This document shows, piece after piece, positions 21,136 to 32,228 of a stretch of DNA of 64,000 nt. The notes beneath the pieces were generated by a model. It saw nothing but the letters and a program-made list of their open reading frames with translations. It searched no databases and had not been told where the DNA came from. The position numbers and the translations under genes were made by a program. The stretch lies in assembly GCA_963556255.1 (NCBI GenBank), contig OY744613.1, positions 45,440,291 to 45,504,290 of the forward strand, read 5' to 3'. Numbering within the stretch: the first letter of the stretch is position 1; each line of letters begins with the position of its first letter. The stretch is from Allolobophora icterica. Lineage: Eukaryota > Annelida > Clitellata > Crassiclitellata > Lumbricidae.

Positions 21136-22018
21136 TGCCATACAGATACGTTAACTAATAAGATTTCTATGAAATGCAAAGTAGGTCTTCACAATGGCTC
21201 TTCCTCGGCAGTAAACTAATCTTTCGCCACATCAGATTCATCCTATGCCAGTCTCCTCTTCGACCTATGCGTAGCATAACCAAAGTTCAACTGTCATTTC
21301 AGCTCCAGCACTGTGACATTTGACAGCAGTCTGTTTCAGCACACAGGTCCTGAAACAAATTGTCAGCAACATATTAACTAAGGAATCTGTAATATACTAT
21401 GCAGAATGTGAAGGGCTGAATATGGAGTGACATAAGAGTCAAAGCGACTGCACGTTGGAACAAAGGGTACGCTCTTGTGTAATTGTAATCCTACAGTCAT
21501 AAAGCACCACTTCAAGAAAAAAGCTCATCAGTGGTGCATTGTATGATTGTAACATAATGTCCTTCTATTCAAATATTCATGACTACTTATTACCTATCAC
21601 TGCTACCACTACCACACCATGCTATCAATACTACTACTAATAAGAACACCATTATTGTACTTGTATTAAATCAGAATTTAAATGCATTTCTCAACTGATC
21701 TTACAAAACGTTTGTGAAATTGATTATATGGAAAGATAGATAATGTAGTATGTACGAATGAGCTTTAGTGGGTCATCCGAGTTAACTATGGTCAGAAATT
21801 TTGAAAAAATGTAAGCTAATCAACCAAACTGTCTGTGATGGTAGTTCTCAACTTATATCAGACAACTGCAAAGAGCGAAACATTTTGTCTAAATCAAAAG
21901 GGTCAGGCATCTATCTATAACCTTGATAATAATAATGATGATGACAATGGTGATAATTTCAAAATATGCGCAATGTGAATGTATTGAAAGAATATGTCAC
22001 TGACAAGTGAAAAGGGAC
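21136..22018. other. no gene recognised
   Basis: Non-coding, with short AT-rich microsatellite-like runs near 21,925-21,960. Confidence 0.45.
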
Positions 22019-22026
22019 GTAACTAC

Positions 22027-22779
22027 CAGTTTTGTTGTCCTCGAGACCAAGGTCTTGGTCTCAAGTGCACTCGAGTTTGTTTTTAAAAGTTTTGGTCTTG
22101 GTCTTGAGACCAAAAGTCTTGTTCTTGGGGTTCAAAGTCTTGGTCTTGCAAGACCAAGACCAAAACTGTTGTCAATATGAACAGTGATTTAACAAAACGC
22201 ATGAATTTTAAAAATGTATCCAATAATTACTAATACAATTGTATTTACACAGTGTGAATGAGGGCTTTACTGTTGTTTTGGACAATTAATTTGACTTCCA
22301 GTTATTTACAATGGGATGAATTTAAAAAGACTCACGATTTGTACATCCAGTGCTTGTACATAGTGCTTGAAATGCTGCTGTGTGTGCCAGCGATTTCAGC
22401 ACCTATAGAACATATTTTTTCACATGGCAGAATTTTATGAGACCCCACAGGACACGTCTTGGTCAGAAAATTCTGAGCGAATTGGCTTTTATAAAAAGCA
22501 ACATGCATTTAGAATAACATTTTGCACGAAGGACTTTTGTAAACACGATTTTGGAATTCTCTGCAGTCTGCATTTAGAGTTGTTTTGCTTTAATAAAATA
22601 AAAGACCCATGTTTTCATTAAAATAGCGAGTAGTCCAACTTAACAGTTTTTTTTAGTAAGGAATAGAAGTCTGGATATGATTGTAATTTTTGGGGTCTCG
22701 GTCTCGAGGTTCAGTCTTGGTCTTGAGGTTCAAAGTCTTGGTCTTGAGTGTCAAAGTCTTGGTCTTGAGAACAAGACTG
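22027..22779 (+). mobile_element. 753-bp hAT element with a transposase dimerisation-domain remnant
   Basis: A perfect 8-bp duplication gtaactac flanks the element (22,019-22,026 and 22,780-22,787). Termini start cagttttgtt / aacaagactg, and both ends iterate aagtcttggtcttg-type phrases. The frame at 22,258-22,440 ends in PAISAPIEHIFSHGRIL, matching the C-terminal hAT dimerisation motif. The rest of the transposase is lost, so the element needs a transposase supplied from elsewhere. Confidence 0.9.
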
Positions 22780-22852
22780 GTAACTACACACATCAGTCAA
22801 TGATATGACATGCAGTTTTCTGCACCGCATCTACCAACTTTGAAAAAATATT

Positions 22853-23367
22853 CGGCAAACTTGTACTATCGGGGTCCCTAACTGCCTATATAATAGGCTA
22901 CATGTATATATTTCGAATTTCACGGTGACTAAGTATAACAAGAGGTCTCGCCGTAACACCAAGTTATCAAAAAATATTCATGCACGAATGTTTACTTGTG
23001 CATCAATGACGCTAATAAAACTAGTTAAAAATTTAAGGTAAATTTGAAGCTGAAATTTTCAAGTTAAATGTTCAAAGGAAACTCAACTCATCCTTGCAAA
23101 TCTCGTTCAACTCAAGCAGGTTCATTTTATAGTAAGGTGTAAAACAAAGCTTAATTGTTTTAAAACTGTGTACGTTTAGAGCCTATATGGGTGCTTAAAT
23201 AGTCCATTGTGGCAAAAACTAGCCTTATTGGTGTCATTGGCGCTAACTAGTTTCATTATATTAGCGTCATTGATGTACTAGCCTTTGTGATCTCTTGTAA
23301 TACATAGTCTCACTGAATTAGCGTCGGTCAATAACATTCGATAGGGACCCCGATAGCGCGTTTGCCG
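22853..23367. mobile_element. 515-bp MITE with ~26-bp inverted termini
   Basis: The left end cggcaaacttgtactatcgg continues to gggtccc, and its complement ends at gtttgccg 23,367. Small differences lie inside the arms. No convincing target duplication. Non-coding. Confidence 0.75.
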
Positions 23368-24435
23368 ACAACCCTCTGGAAAAGCCCCTCTGACTTGACG
23401 CAGCGCTCGTGAATAAGCTGGTACCCTGCGCTTGACTTTCGAGTGGCTCTTTAGAAGTTTCTAGTTTACGATTACGACTTTGCATAAGTCTTCATCGTTG
23501 GGCTCTATATAAATATAATGCAAACTGTAGAGTTAAATCGGACCTCGCCGGTCGCAAAAACGTGCCTGATATAATTTTTTTGTGTAAATTGATAGTTTCG
23601 CTGTGAATAATCTGCCCAACTTCTCTTGCACCAAGATATAATGAAGACGAAGAAAGAAGTGTGTAAGTGAAGAAATGCTCATTTCTTAGGCAAAAAGCAA
23701 ACAAGACAATAAATGAGTCGCATTTACCAAAGTAACGCAAAATTCTCCAACAATTAATGGTATGATGCCTTGTATTTGGCGCCCAAGGCTCTCATAGAAA
23801 CAGATGTGGAAAGTCGCACAAATTATTTTATACCAGGTTGCTCTCGTATCCACAGATGTCGCCTCGGTTCAATTTTACACCTGATATTAAATATGATATT
23901 TTACTCTTCGTGTACAGGCAATGTTTAACTCTGAATATATAATTATTATTAGATTTTTATTCATGAATATCATGTCATAAACTCCAATTTAATGTATATA
24001 TTGGTTATGTAAACAAGACGTACACAATACTTTCCTGTCCGCTAGAGGGATACGCTTAAACTAGTCACAACGTTTTCAACGATTAAATTGGTGGTCCTGA
24101 ACAAGGCAGTGATTTGAAAAAATCTTTTTATAAGTGCAACAGAGAAGAAATAGAATTAAAACTGAGCGAGAAACAGACATATACTTTGATGCAATGAATG
24201 TAATACCTGCAAATCAAAGCCAAGCTAACCCTACAAAGCAAGCAAAAATAATGTGGCTTAGGCCCTACTGTTCACTGTGGAAAACAGGCTGATACTGCTT
24301 CATTGCAGTGGGCATACCTTTACGTACAGATGGTTGATTGTCAACGTACACGTGCAGAATTCATTGTCCCTGAGAAAAATTACTTATACAATCACTGAAT
24401 TGTTGCCCTGGAATCAGGTAAATGCAATGTAAATG
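23368..24435. other. no gene recognised
   Basis: Non-coding. A motif gggctctatataaatataat near 23,500 could be another worn LINE 3' end. Confidence 0.4.
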
Positions 24436-25060
24436 TAAATCTCTGAAATTTCTCAGCGCTACACAAAAGCCACGCCAGGGAGACCAGCTTATAAATCGGC
24501 GCTATATCAGATCAAGTCCGCAACAGCCAGGCTGCCTTGTTCATTCCGGTGCCAGGTCAGAGTCCGGGAGGTCAAGCTGTGGTTACAGCAGGGTGCTACG
24601 GTGATAATAGGTGGTGATGGTGGTTGTGTAGTGGCGCCGGATTGGAATTAGGTTAGGATAGATTGTTTGAAGGGTTCGGTTTTCAGTCGTGAATGGAAAG
24701 TAGCGGAATTAAGAGAGTCCAAGTGGAGGAGAGGTGAAATTAACTGGCAAGATAAGAGGATGAGCAAACTGGCGGATATCTTTTGGAAGATCATTCCAAA
24801 GAGCCGGTGCAGCATAAACTAATAGGCCTAATATTAAGGAGCGGTTACAGAATTTCAGAGAGGAGGAGACTGGAGGCCGAGATAGAGAAAGGTATGATGA
24901 CGAGCAAGTAGACCCAGACGGTTGGATGGTGAATAGCTGGCGAATGTAAGAATGTTGAGAGGTTTGAATGGCATTGTAGGTAAGAAATAATTTTGTAATG
25001 GATGCGCTGAGGGACTTTTAGCCAATAGAGTGATTTCAGAACAGAGGTTATGTAGATAAG
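24436..25060 (-). pseudogene. LINE ORF2 C-terminus and 3' end
   Basis: Aligns along its length with 55,932-56,610. On the minus strand it encodes an LWNDLP-type block (from ggaagatcattccaaagag) and ends in agcgctacacaaaagccacg. This is a 5'-truncated, frameshifted copy of a CR1/L2-like LINE subfamily distinct from that at 19,050. Confidence 0.72.
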
Positions 25061-25371
25061 AAATTCAGACTATGTAAAAATTTCAAGCATCTACAGAAGC
25101 AGCAGAGATGACTGCAATCAGAGGCTGCACGTGTTATAAGTTCTAAATTCAGAGGGTCATAAAAGTAATGACCGCCACTATGTCATATTGTCTGATTTCT
25201 TAGTGTACTGGCATCACGTAAACCTTAAGGCAGCCAGTTCTAATTCTAGACGGAGTTTGTTGAATGAATGGTTGTTGTATTGAACAAGTACACTGGATCC
25301 CAAACAATGAAACCTTTTTGGATTCAAAGTCACGTTGACCTGACGGACAATGAATAAAAAAGACCGGTCCT
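25061..25371. other. no gene recognised
   Basis: Non-coding flank between the LINE copy and the SINE. Confidence 0.4.
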
Positions 25372-25600
25372 TTAAGCTAGCCCTGAGGCAGCTATGAGTA
25401 AGAAGTGTTAGCGACTTCATTTTCTAAGCCTCGGCATATGAGGGCGGGTGACCAGCCCTCTTCCTCGCCGTCTCACCTTCCCACGGACAGTGTGCGGTCA
25501 GTACTCATTATAGCTGATTTGGCTAGGGGTGCAGATAAAGCAGAAATTTCGAACCAAATTTCTGCCCGGTTGTGGATTTTACCCCCTCCCCACTTCTCGA
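25372..25600 (-). mobile_element. tRNA-derived SINE, family S1, damaged head
   Basis: The minus-strand body matches the copies at 12,105 and 12,870 (gaagtgttagcgacttcatt and agcagaaatttcgaac are shared on the plus strand). The tRNA-like head is degenerate. Confidence 0.78.
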
Positions 25601-25909
25601 TTCGATCGACAGTCCAGCACGTTATAACACTACAACCTAACAGTGTCTGTGATATCTGTCATGTTAAGAACTTACAGTATCTCCTCATGCAATACAGTTG
25701 AGAAAGAAACATATATACTATCCTACGAGATCAATGTGATATAAGAAATGAGGGATTACAGAAAAAACATAGGATAAACTTTTATTCTTGAGCACAAAGT
25801 GGTTAAAAGTTTGGATTGTCAACCAAGGAGGCCTGAAATTTGTCATGTTAGTGTATACGTATGTATGAGCTCTGGCTACAAAGTGTATACTGTTTCATTT
25901 GCACGTATA

Positions 25910-25914
<5 letters not shown>
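25601..25914. other. no gene recognised
   Basis: Non-coding, ending at a TA microsatellite. Confidence 0.4.

Positions 25915-25983
<69 letters not shown>
25915..25983. repeat. (TA)n microsatellite
   Basis: About 69 bp of TA. The repetitive Tyr/Ile frames across it are artefacts. Confidence 0.95.
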
Positions 25984-25985
<2 letters not shown>

Positions 25986-26149
25986 TTTGTATATGTGTAG
26001 GTGTGTGTATTTTATATATGCAAGAGCCTGTTCCCTAAGCCAAGCGACCGCTGAAGCAGAATGAGGAATGGGAGCAAGAACAAACTGATAAGACGCTCAA
26101 CTGCATACCACTGCACTGATGCCGTGTGACTCGGCTGCCCACGGCGTGT

Positions 26150-26270
26150 GCTGCGCAATCGGGTGGGGTGAAGGTGTAATAAGGTTCGGGTGGGGCGAAG
26201 GTGTAATAAGGGTGAAGGGTGAAGGGTGAAGGTGTAATAAGGGTGAAGGTGTAATAAGGTGTTCCCGTGG
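26150..26270. repeat. minisatellite, unit gggtgaaggtgtaataa
   Basis: Four to five diverged units (ggtgaaggtgtaataagg) in direct orientation, some with extra ggtgaag inserts. Confidence 0.8.
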
Positions 26271-26585
26271 TCGGATTTAGGGGGATTTTGGATATTTTAT
26301 TCAGCAATTTTTTCTGAACAGGAAACCGTTTAAAAACCTTCTGATGCAATTTTGCCCAGTTTCATCAGATATTTGTGCTAGATTGCCTGGACTAGTAACG
26401 ACGTTCTCAAAACGTTCGAATGTCTGTATGTTAGGACAGGACTGAATGCTTCGACTTCTCACTCTGATGTTTGGCAACATTTGAACAAACAGATCAAGTC
26501 GATTCAGAGAACGTAGGAGTCGATGAGAAGAAGCAGAGATAGGTTTGCGCATCAGGTCACAAAGGTAAGCTGGAGAAGTGAGAAA
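26271..26585. other. no gene recognised
   Basis: Possibly a diverged continuation of the LINE that follows, but its minus frames carry several stops and no motif I recognise. Confidence 0.35.
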
Positions 26586-26780
26586 TCGAGTTTAGATAAA
26601 TGTTGCTTTGTACCAAACCAAATGAGTTAGGTTTTAGAGGAGCTTAGGTTCAACCGATTAGAGAACATCCAAGAGCGAAGCTCTTGAGAAAGGGAGTCAA
26701 TGGATCGAACAAGAAGAATTTGATCAGCTAGGGGACCACGGACATAAGTTTGCACATCATCAGCATAGAGATGGCCAGAT
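26586..26780 (-). pseudogene. LINE reverse transcriptase, distal half
   Basis: The minus strand reads HLYADDVQTYVRGPLADQIL, motif C of a CR1/L2-like reverse transcriptase, then LRSWMFSNRLNLSSSKT. It is separated from its upstream half (28,733-28,915) by a 1.95-kb insertion. Confidence 0.85.
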
Positions 26781-28732
26781 CAGGGGCGTAACTTTGGTCT
26801 AAAAAGTGGGGGTACCAGTTTTTCTCCAATTTCACTTTTCGCATGGATACTATCTATACATATAGTTTCCTTATATGCAAATTTGTCCGTCGTATAACGC
26901 TTTCTGTTCTATTGTGAAACCGTCTTTGACGTCACTATACTGCCGTCTTGACGACGGTCGTCTTGACGACGGCGATCAGAGCATTTTAGCCAACGATACA
27001 TAAAGGCGTATAATGATACACTGTCGTCACGTCATAATTTATGACGGGTTAATACACTAGTTTTTTACATATTACCCGTAATCGTAACAGTAGTAGTGAA
27101 TTAGTAGTAGTAAGAATAGCAGCAGTAGTAGCAGCACGAACAACAGCAGCAACAGTGTTGAACAACAATGGTTTTAAAATAGCAATCAGGGCCTAATGCT
27201 CTGTAATTTGTTTTCAGCTTTTATGAACCAAAAGTTCCTTGGAAGGAATATGCGGCTGAAGCAGCTAATGGTAGACAAGAACACCCACACGGTTATATCA
27301 GGACGCATGAACATCAGATGAGGTGGATTGTGTCAATAAAAACAAGCCATTATTAGTAGTATTAGTATTATTTGCAGTACGCCCTAGTATAGTTTAACAG
27401 GGGCTTATATAATTTTGTCGCGATTCCTAACAACTCAGAAGCGCTTTAAATTTAATAATTAGGTCTACTCATTTATAAATATCCAATTGTAATGACAATT
27501 CGGCAGCCATCTAGGCAGACATTTCAAGCCATATTTAACCCAAAAAGACCTATTTATGTTTTTTTTCTTTTAACTCTCCAGATGGAATGGAACTTTAGTC
27601 ACCTTCAGGAAAATTTACTCTCTGGAGTTGACCATGACTTTTGTTCAACTTAATGGCTGTCAATCTCAGCTCATTACACTTAAACTGTAAGATTATGAAA
27701 CGCTGATGAGCTTACCTCCATAACGACAATTTTGTCGTCTATAATGTCATCTACCCGTTTCGTTTTAGAACACATTTATCCATTTTGCCTATCAGCAAAT
27801 TCGGAACACCAACGACGTCTTAACTGATTATAGTATGTAACAGAGGGAGCTTCTTCTTCAGCTGTCCGGCTCGGATTTGTTTAACTTAGTAATAGTTATT
27901 GATTCTGAGATTGTGAGGGGACAGAGAGGTGAGGAGCCATATCAATGCCGATTGCCGCCAATATGAGTGTGGATCCACATATGTGACCTCGGCCGACAGA
28001 AGGGACCACTTGTCGCAAATTGACTTAATAGCGGTTTCCATAAGCCTTAGGTAAAATGAGGAAAAACTTTCAGAGCGTTTGGTCCACAATTTACGCACTT
28101 TTTTCACAAAAAAATAAACTATCATTTGGCGGGAAATCGCATAAAACAATTTAATGTGTCTCTACCCAATGCATTAATACCTAAATTTAGCCTTAACGCA
28201 TCAAGTAGCATAAGATTCCCTCTAGTACAGTGAGTCTGAGCTGCAGATTGATTAATTAGACGCGAAATTCAATAGTCATGGTCTATCGTAAAAACGCATT
28301 TTTTCGGCTAATCTAGAAAGCGACAAGTGGTCCCTTCTCTCGGCCGAGGTCACATATGGGTTTGTAACTCATGAAGGTTTGCGCTTTGACCTACATATAC
28401 ACACCCCAATAGCCGATGACTAAGATGTCAACCATAAGGCGGAGAGTGAGGGTGATGTAAGAAGAAGAGTGTAGCCGTGGCCTGCGAGCCGTTCACTGCG
28501 GTCAATCTGTCGGACAACCTGTGTGGCTGAAAGCCTGCCTGCCTAACTGCCTGGTACATGCTGTACACCTCACTCTGTCTGTATACACGAAACAAGGTGG
28601 ATACTGCGATCACTGGGAAGGCACAATAAAATATTGATCGGCGTTGTTTAAAAGTGGGGGGTACAGTACCCACTTAGTCCAAAAAGTGGGGGGTAAGGGC
28701 ACCCCTCGTACCCCTTACAAATTACGCCTACG
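26781..28732. mobile_element. 1,952-bp hAT-like element inserted in the LINE
   Basis: Starts caggggcgtaactttgg and ends tacaaattacgcctacg, flanked by ggccagat (26,773-26,780) and ggcaagat (28,733-28,740), an 8-bp duplication with one mismatch. It interrupts the reverse transcriptase between PQGSVLGP and YADD. No transposase is recognised inside. It carries a nested MITE (27,978-28,358), and its right part is the source of the 150-bp filler at 39,288. Confidence 0.75.
27978..28358. mobile_element. 381-bp nested MITE with 39-bp inverted termini
   Basis: 27,978-28,016 and 28,320-28,358 are reverse complements with one mismatch (core gacctcggccga, gggaccacttgtcgc). The left arm contains the start point of the 11.28-kb duplication (28,006). 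Confidence 0.88.
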
Positions 28733-28915
28733 GGCAAGATGCAAGATGCTAACAGAAGAGAGTGAATGCCAGAGGCAAAAAGAATGTAAAAGAATAGGAC
28801 CAAGAACGGAACCCTGGGGAAACACAAAGTTAATCCCAACCTTGGGCGTTCTTGAGGTAGGCCTACTCATAATCATTGTTTTGCGTTCGGTCAGTAAAAT
28901 AGTGAGCTAACCTCA
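28733..28915 (-). pseudogene. LINE reverse transcriptase, proximal half
   Basis: The minus strand reads FPQGSVLGPIL, the motif B region, followed by LHSFCLWHSLSSVSILHL. It continues at 26,780 once the hAT-like element is disregarded. Duplicated at 40,165-40,347. Confidence 0.78.
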
Positions 28916-29445
28916 GCAAAGTACAGACCTAAGATGGATAGAACTATAATTACGCTTAATCGATATAACCAATAAGAATATTTTGTCATTTTTACAATCA
29001 GTGGAACAGCTTATTATACTACATAATTATTACTGAAATGAAAAGCGTCTATAGAACAACAAGTCAAAAACTACTTTAGAAAACATCAAATACAGAGAGC
29101 CATCCAGAAGCTGTGTGAGCATCCTCCTGCCTCGGCGTCACAGAACCAATAGGCCTACTTGTATGAGCATCGGCACCTTTGGCGCCATGGCTCTCGGGCC
29201 CATGGCCAAGAGATACAGTCCAAGTCGACCAAATCGATCGTTTAGTTTGCCAAGTCGATCGAGTCGACGAGAGGTCTAGTTGACAAAGTCGATCGAGTCG
29301 AACGTCGGCCGAGCCAAGCCGATCGTAGCAGTTCGACTCGATTGGTCACGGGGTAGGCCTATACGAGTACAGGCTTCAAGGAGTTGGCCACAACATTCGG
29401 TTTTAGATAAACTTAGGATGAATAGGCTTTTTCAACCTATATATT

Positions 29446-29621
29446 GGCGAACATGACATTGTACAACTCTAACTCTAGCTGAATTTTAGCTTCCGTTCGC
29501 AGGTATGGCTTTTTTAGTCGCACAAATACATAGGCTACACTGACCCTAAGCCCTAACCGACCCTCACGATGCAGACACCCACCCAGATAGTACAGAGGCA
29601 CCCCGATTGTACATGTTCGCC
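29446..29621. mobile_element. 176-bp MITE, family ggcgaacatgtacaatcg
   Basis: Ends ggcgaacatg...ccccgattgtacatgttcgcc. The interior shares gcaggtatggcttttttagt and the ccctaaccgaccctcac words with the copy at 31,673. Duplicated at 40,878-41,053. Confidence 0.8.
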
Positions 29622-30221
29622 TAACATTAGCCTGCATTTGCATAGTAACCAGTAGGTTCTAGTGCAGGACATTATTTTGATGTTTTGATCATTAAAACAG
29701 CGAGTTATTCTCCCATAGTGATAAATTTTATTGAGCACTAAACGTAAGCACAAAAAAAGAACGTGTCCTAGTGTGGAGGAATATGTTCGGGAAGTATGTT
29801 CAGGCGGTATATGTCGTTCCTGGTCTGTGCTAGAACTATTGCAGAAATATGGAACGCTTTGACATGAATTTCGGTGTCTTTCTTGCGCAGGAATTAAACT
29901 GGTAAAAGTTGTAAATAAAGAGAATTTGCACACGACTTAAGATAATTTTTAACAAGTAATTCACAAATACATGATAAATATGTGACGACTTAATGCAATG
30001 TTAAGTCATACCGTTACAATAACGAAATATTATTGTGATATCGATTTTCGCCCATGATGCTCTTCAAAATGGCGTCAAATGAAATCAAAATTATTAGAGT
30101 AGAAGTTGGATTATTAACACACGCACCATTCTGCCCTCTTTCGATTGGTTTGATCCGAACCTTATTTTTTGTATAAACCATAATTCTAATGGCTAAAAGC
30201 TGTGACGCCTAACGACTGTAA
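29622..30221. other. no gene recognised
   Basis: Interior of the 3-kb element. A minus-strand frame at 29,553-29,933 overlaps the MITE and has no family features. Confidence 0.4.
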
Positions 30222-31414
30222 CCCTCATCCGAACATGCCAAAATGCAACGTAATTTGAACAAGGGGGGTCTGGAGACCCCCTCTTTTGATATGGTATCTT
30301 CACAGGTAACAGTGTATTTTATGTACCAATTTTGCAAAATGTTACTAGGTTAACAAAAAATAACAATGTATCAGTCTCTCCATGCAAAAATAAATCATTT
30401 CTACGATGAATTTGAAACTAAATGTTCAATTACATTATTTTGTGACAGCCTGTCATGACTGTCTGAACGACTCAATGCTAGTCTATCTATAAAATTAGAA
30501 CCAAACATGAAGAAACCATTATTCTAGTAAAATTAGTACTGAATGCTGTTATGTTCAAATGCTACATGACTGTTTTCTATAAAATATCTCACAAAATAAT
30601 GAAATAAATTGTAATTGTAAGCATGTAATTTAGTCAGTAAGTCTTGTTCTTGTTTGCCTTGATCACACGCATACTGTGGAGCAGAAGAACAGTGAGATAG
30701 ACAGCATGTGCAGCATATCTACTGTGTTTTTCTGTCCTTCACCTTGTCACACAGTTAGCATCGTTGTTTTATACCCTCCTCTTCCTGCTTCTGCCGAGCA
30801 ACAATCCGAAATCCGGCGGACAAGATTGCATGCCGCACACCGCCTGACTGTGGCTTGCTTTTTCTGGTAGTGATCCACGGTGCTACTAGGGATCTCTCAA
30901 GCTGCTACAACAGCATGCGCCGTTTGAAACGCTTCTTCATCTCCCAATCTGTGTTTTTCAATATAAACATTTTTCTTTTATTACATTATGCAACCGAGTA
31001 AAGCCTGTTTGAAGTGGTTTAGACTGCCACAAATATGCGGATCTTGACTCGTATTCATGTCAATCGGCCTCATCATTATCAATAGTTTCGTCAGCGTTAT
31101 CATCACTTTTAGGACCAGTCTCATCATCGTGTTCATGATTATCGTCAATTTCAACGTTATCTTCATGATCAGAAACATCAGAAAGTTGCTCTTCAGACAT
31201 TGACATCTCGTCACATTCACATTTGTCGTAATCGCTGTCACTGTCGAAACTGTCAACAGTAGTCTCAGCCAGTATAATTATCCTCAGTGCCTTTTGAGCA
31301 CTCAATCTTTTTGGTCATTTAAATGCACTCATTGTTGCTCAACAATATGGCAACAAAGTAATAAAAGCGATTTGAGCAAATATAAGATTTAAAAAAGTTA
31401 TGTTCGGATGAGGG
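30222..31414 (-). mobile_element. piggyBac-like element B (1,193 bp, internally deleted)
   Basis: Inverted termini CCCTCATCCGAACAT (15 bp), with TTAA on the right and GTAA on the left, the latter probably a mutated TTAA. A hairpin gggggtct-gg-agaccccc lies at 30,264-30,281. Transposase remnants are on the minus strand. Copy at 41,654-42,846. Confidence 0.82.
30765..31305 (-). pseudogene. piggyBac-type transposase remnant, N- and C-terminal pieces
   Basis: The 81-codon frame at 31,060-31,305 begins MSAQKALRIIILAE and continues as a strongly acidic Asp/Glu/Ser stretch, like the N-terminus of piggyBac-family transposases. Further on (about 30,770-30,870, minus) a Cys-rich piece RRCAACNLVRRISDCC resembles the C-terminal zinc-binding domain. 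The catalytic DDD core between them is missing, so this copy cannot encode a working enzyme. The assignment rests on the N-terminal style, the Cys-rich end and the TTAA/CCCT termini together. Confidence 0.6.
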
Positions 31415-31672
31415 TTAACGTTGAATAAATTCGTGTGAAAGGATTTAATTACGAGAGTTGAAACAATGGCTTTCTTTAAGCGGCGCTTTATAAAGCTCAG
31501 ATTATAATTAGAATGGGACATGGTTCTTATTGGCTAGAACGCTCACGTAGGGACGCCGATAGCACGGCTACGAACCGCTTCCTCTGTAGGAACCTTCAGT
31601 AAGTCCTTCGCTCTAATCGCTCACAACTGTTCAACATCAGTTAATTGATATTCAATAATTAGATAACGGCTT

Positions 31673-31898
31673 TGTCGAACATGTACAATCAGGGTGCTTA
31701 TGTGTTATCTGGGTAGGTGACTTTGCATCGTGAGGGTCGGTTAGGGTCAGGGTAAACGTCATGAGGGTCGGTTAGGGCTTAGGTTAGGGGGTCAGCGTAG
31801 CCCAGGTATTTGTGCGCTTAAAAAGCTATACCTGCGAGTGGAAGCTGGATTTTAAAATTCAGGGCTAGGGTTAGGCTCCCCGATTGTACATGATCGCC
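31673..31898. mobile_element. 226-bp MITE, family ggcgaacatgtacaatcg
   Basis: Ends gtcgaacatgtacaatcagg and ccccgattgtacatgatcgcc. The interior contains cggttagggtcagggt-type words that superficially resemble telomere repeats. Copy at 43,105-43,330. Confidence 0.8.
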
Positions 31899-32228
31899 TC
31901 GGTGTTTAATAAAAAAAATAATAATCACAATTACAACACGGGTGTTAGTTCTCGTGAAGACATTCCTTGAAGGCTTTTCGTCGACGTTCATTGTTTCAAA
32001 CGCCAACAGTGGCATTCACTCGACAAAGAGAACTATGAGGATTTTCTACTTCGTCTGGATGCCTTTGTCCAGCGCACATTGAGGGCTATTATTCACAATA
32101 CCTTATACCCCGTGGTCGACCGAGTCGAGTGCTATGATTGACTTGATCCAATTTGTCGACCTCTCGTCGATTCGATCGACATGGCAAATAAACGATCGAC
32201 TTGGTCGACTTTTTGTCAATTTGGACTC

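Larger units (their letters stand above)
29217..32228. mobile_element. 3-kb element with ~130-bp iterated-phrase inverted termini
   Basis: The left end (29,217-29,358) iterates aagtcgatcgagtcgac-type words. The right end (32,104-32,228) carries the same words inverted (gtcgattcgatcgac, acgatcgacttggtcgac). The arms align over most of their length, including gacgagaggtc and ccacggggta. The interior holds a piggyBac-like element and two MITEs, and no transposase of its own is recognised. Confidence 0.7.

Noticed and set aside
28428..28910. Overlapping small ORFs on both strands (and copies at 39,860-40,342)
   Set aside because: They cross the boundary between the hAT-like element and the LINE and have no domain beyond the antisense RT motif.
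31339..31521. Small minus-strand ORF at the edge of the piggyBac-like element
   Set aside because: Crosses the element terminus into flanking DNA, so it cannot be an ancestral gene.
31735..31800. Telomere-like ttaggg words
   Set aside because: Degenerate ggttagggtcagggt words lie inside a MITE, also seen inverted at 29,545-29,575; not a telomere array.
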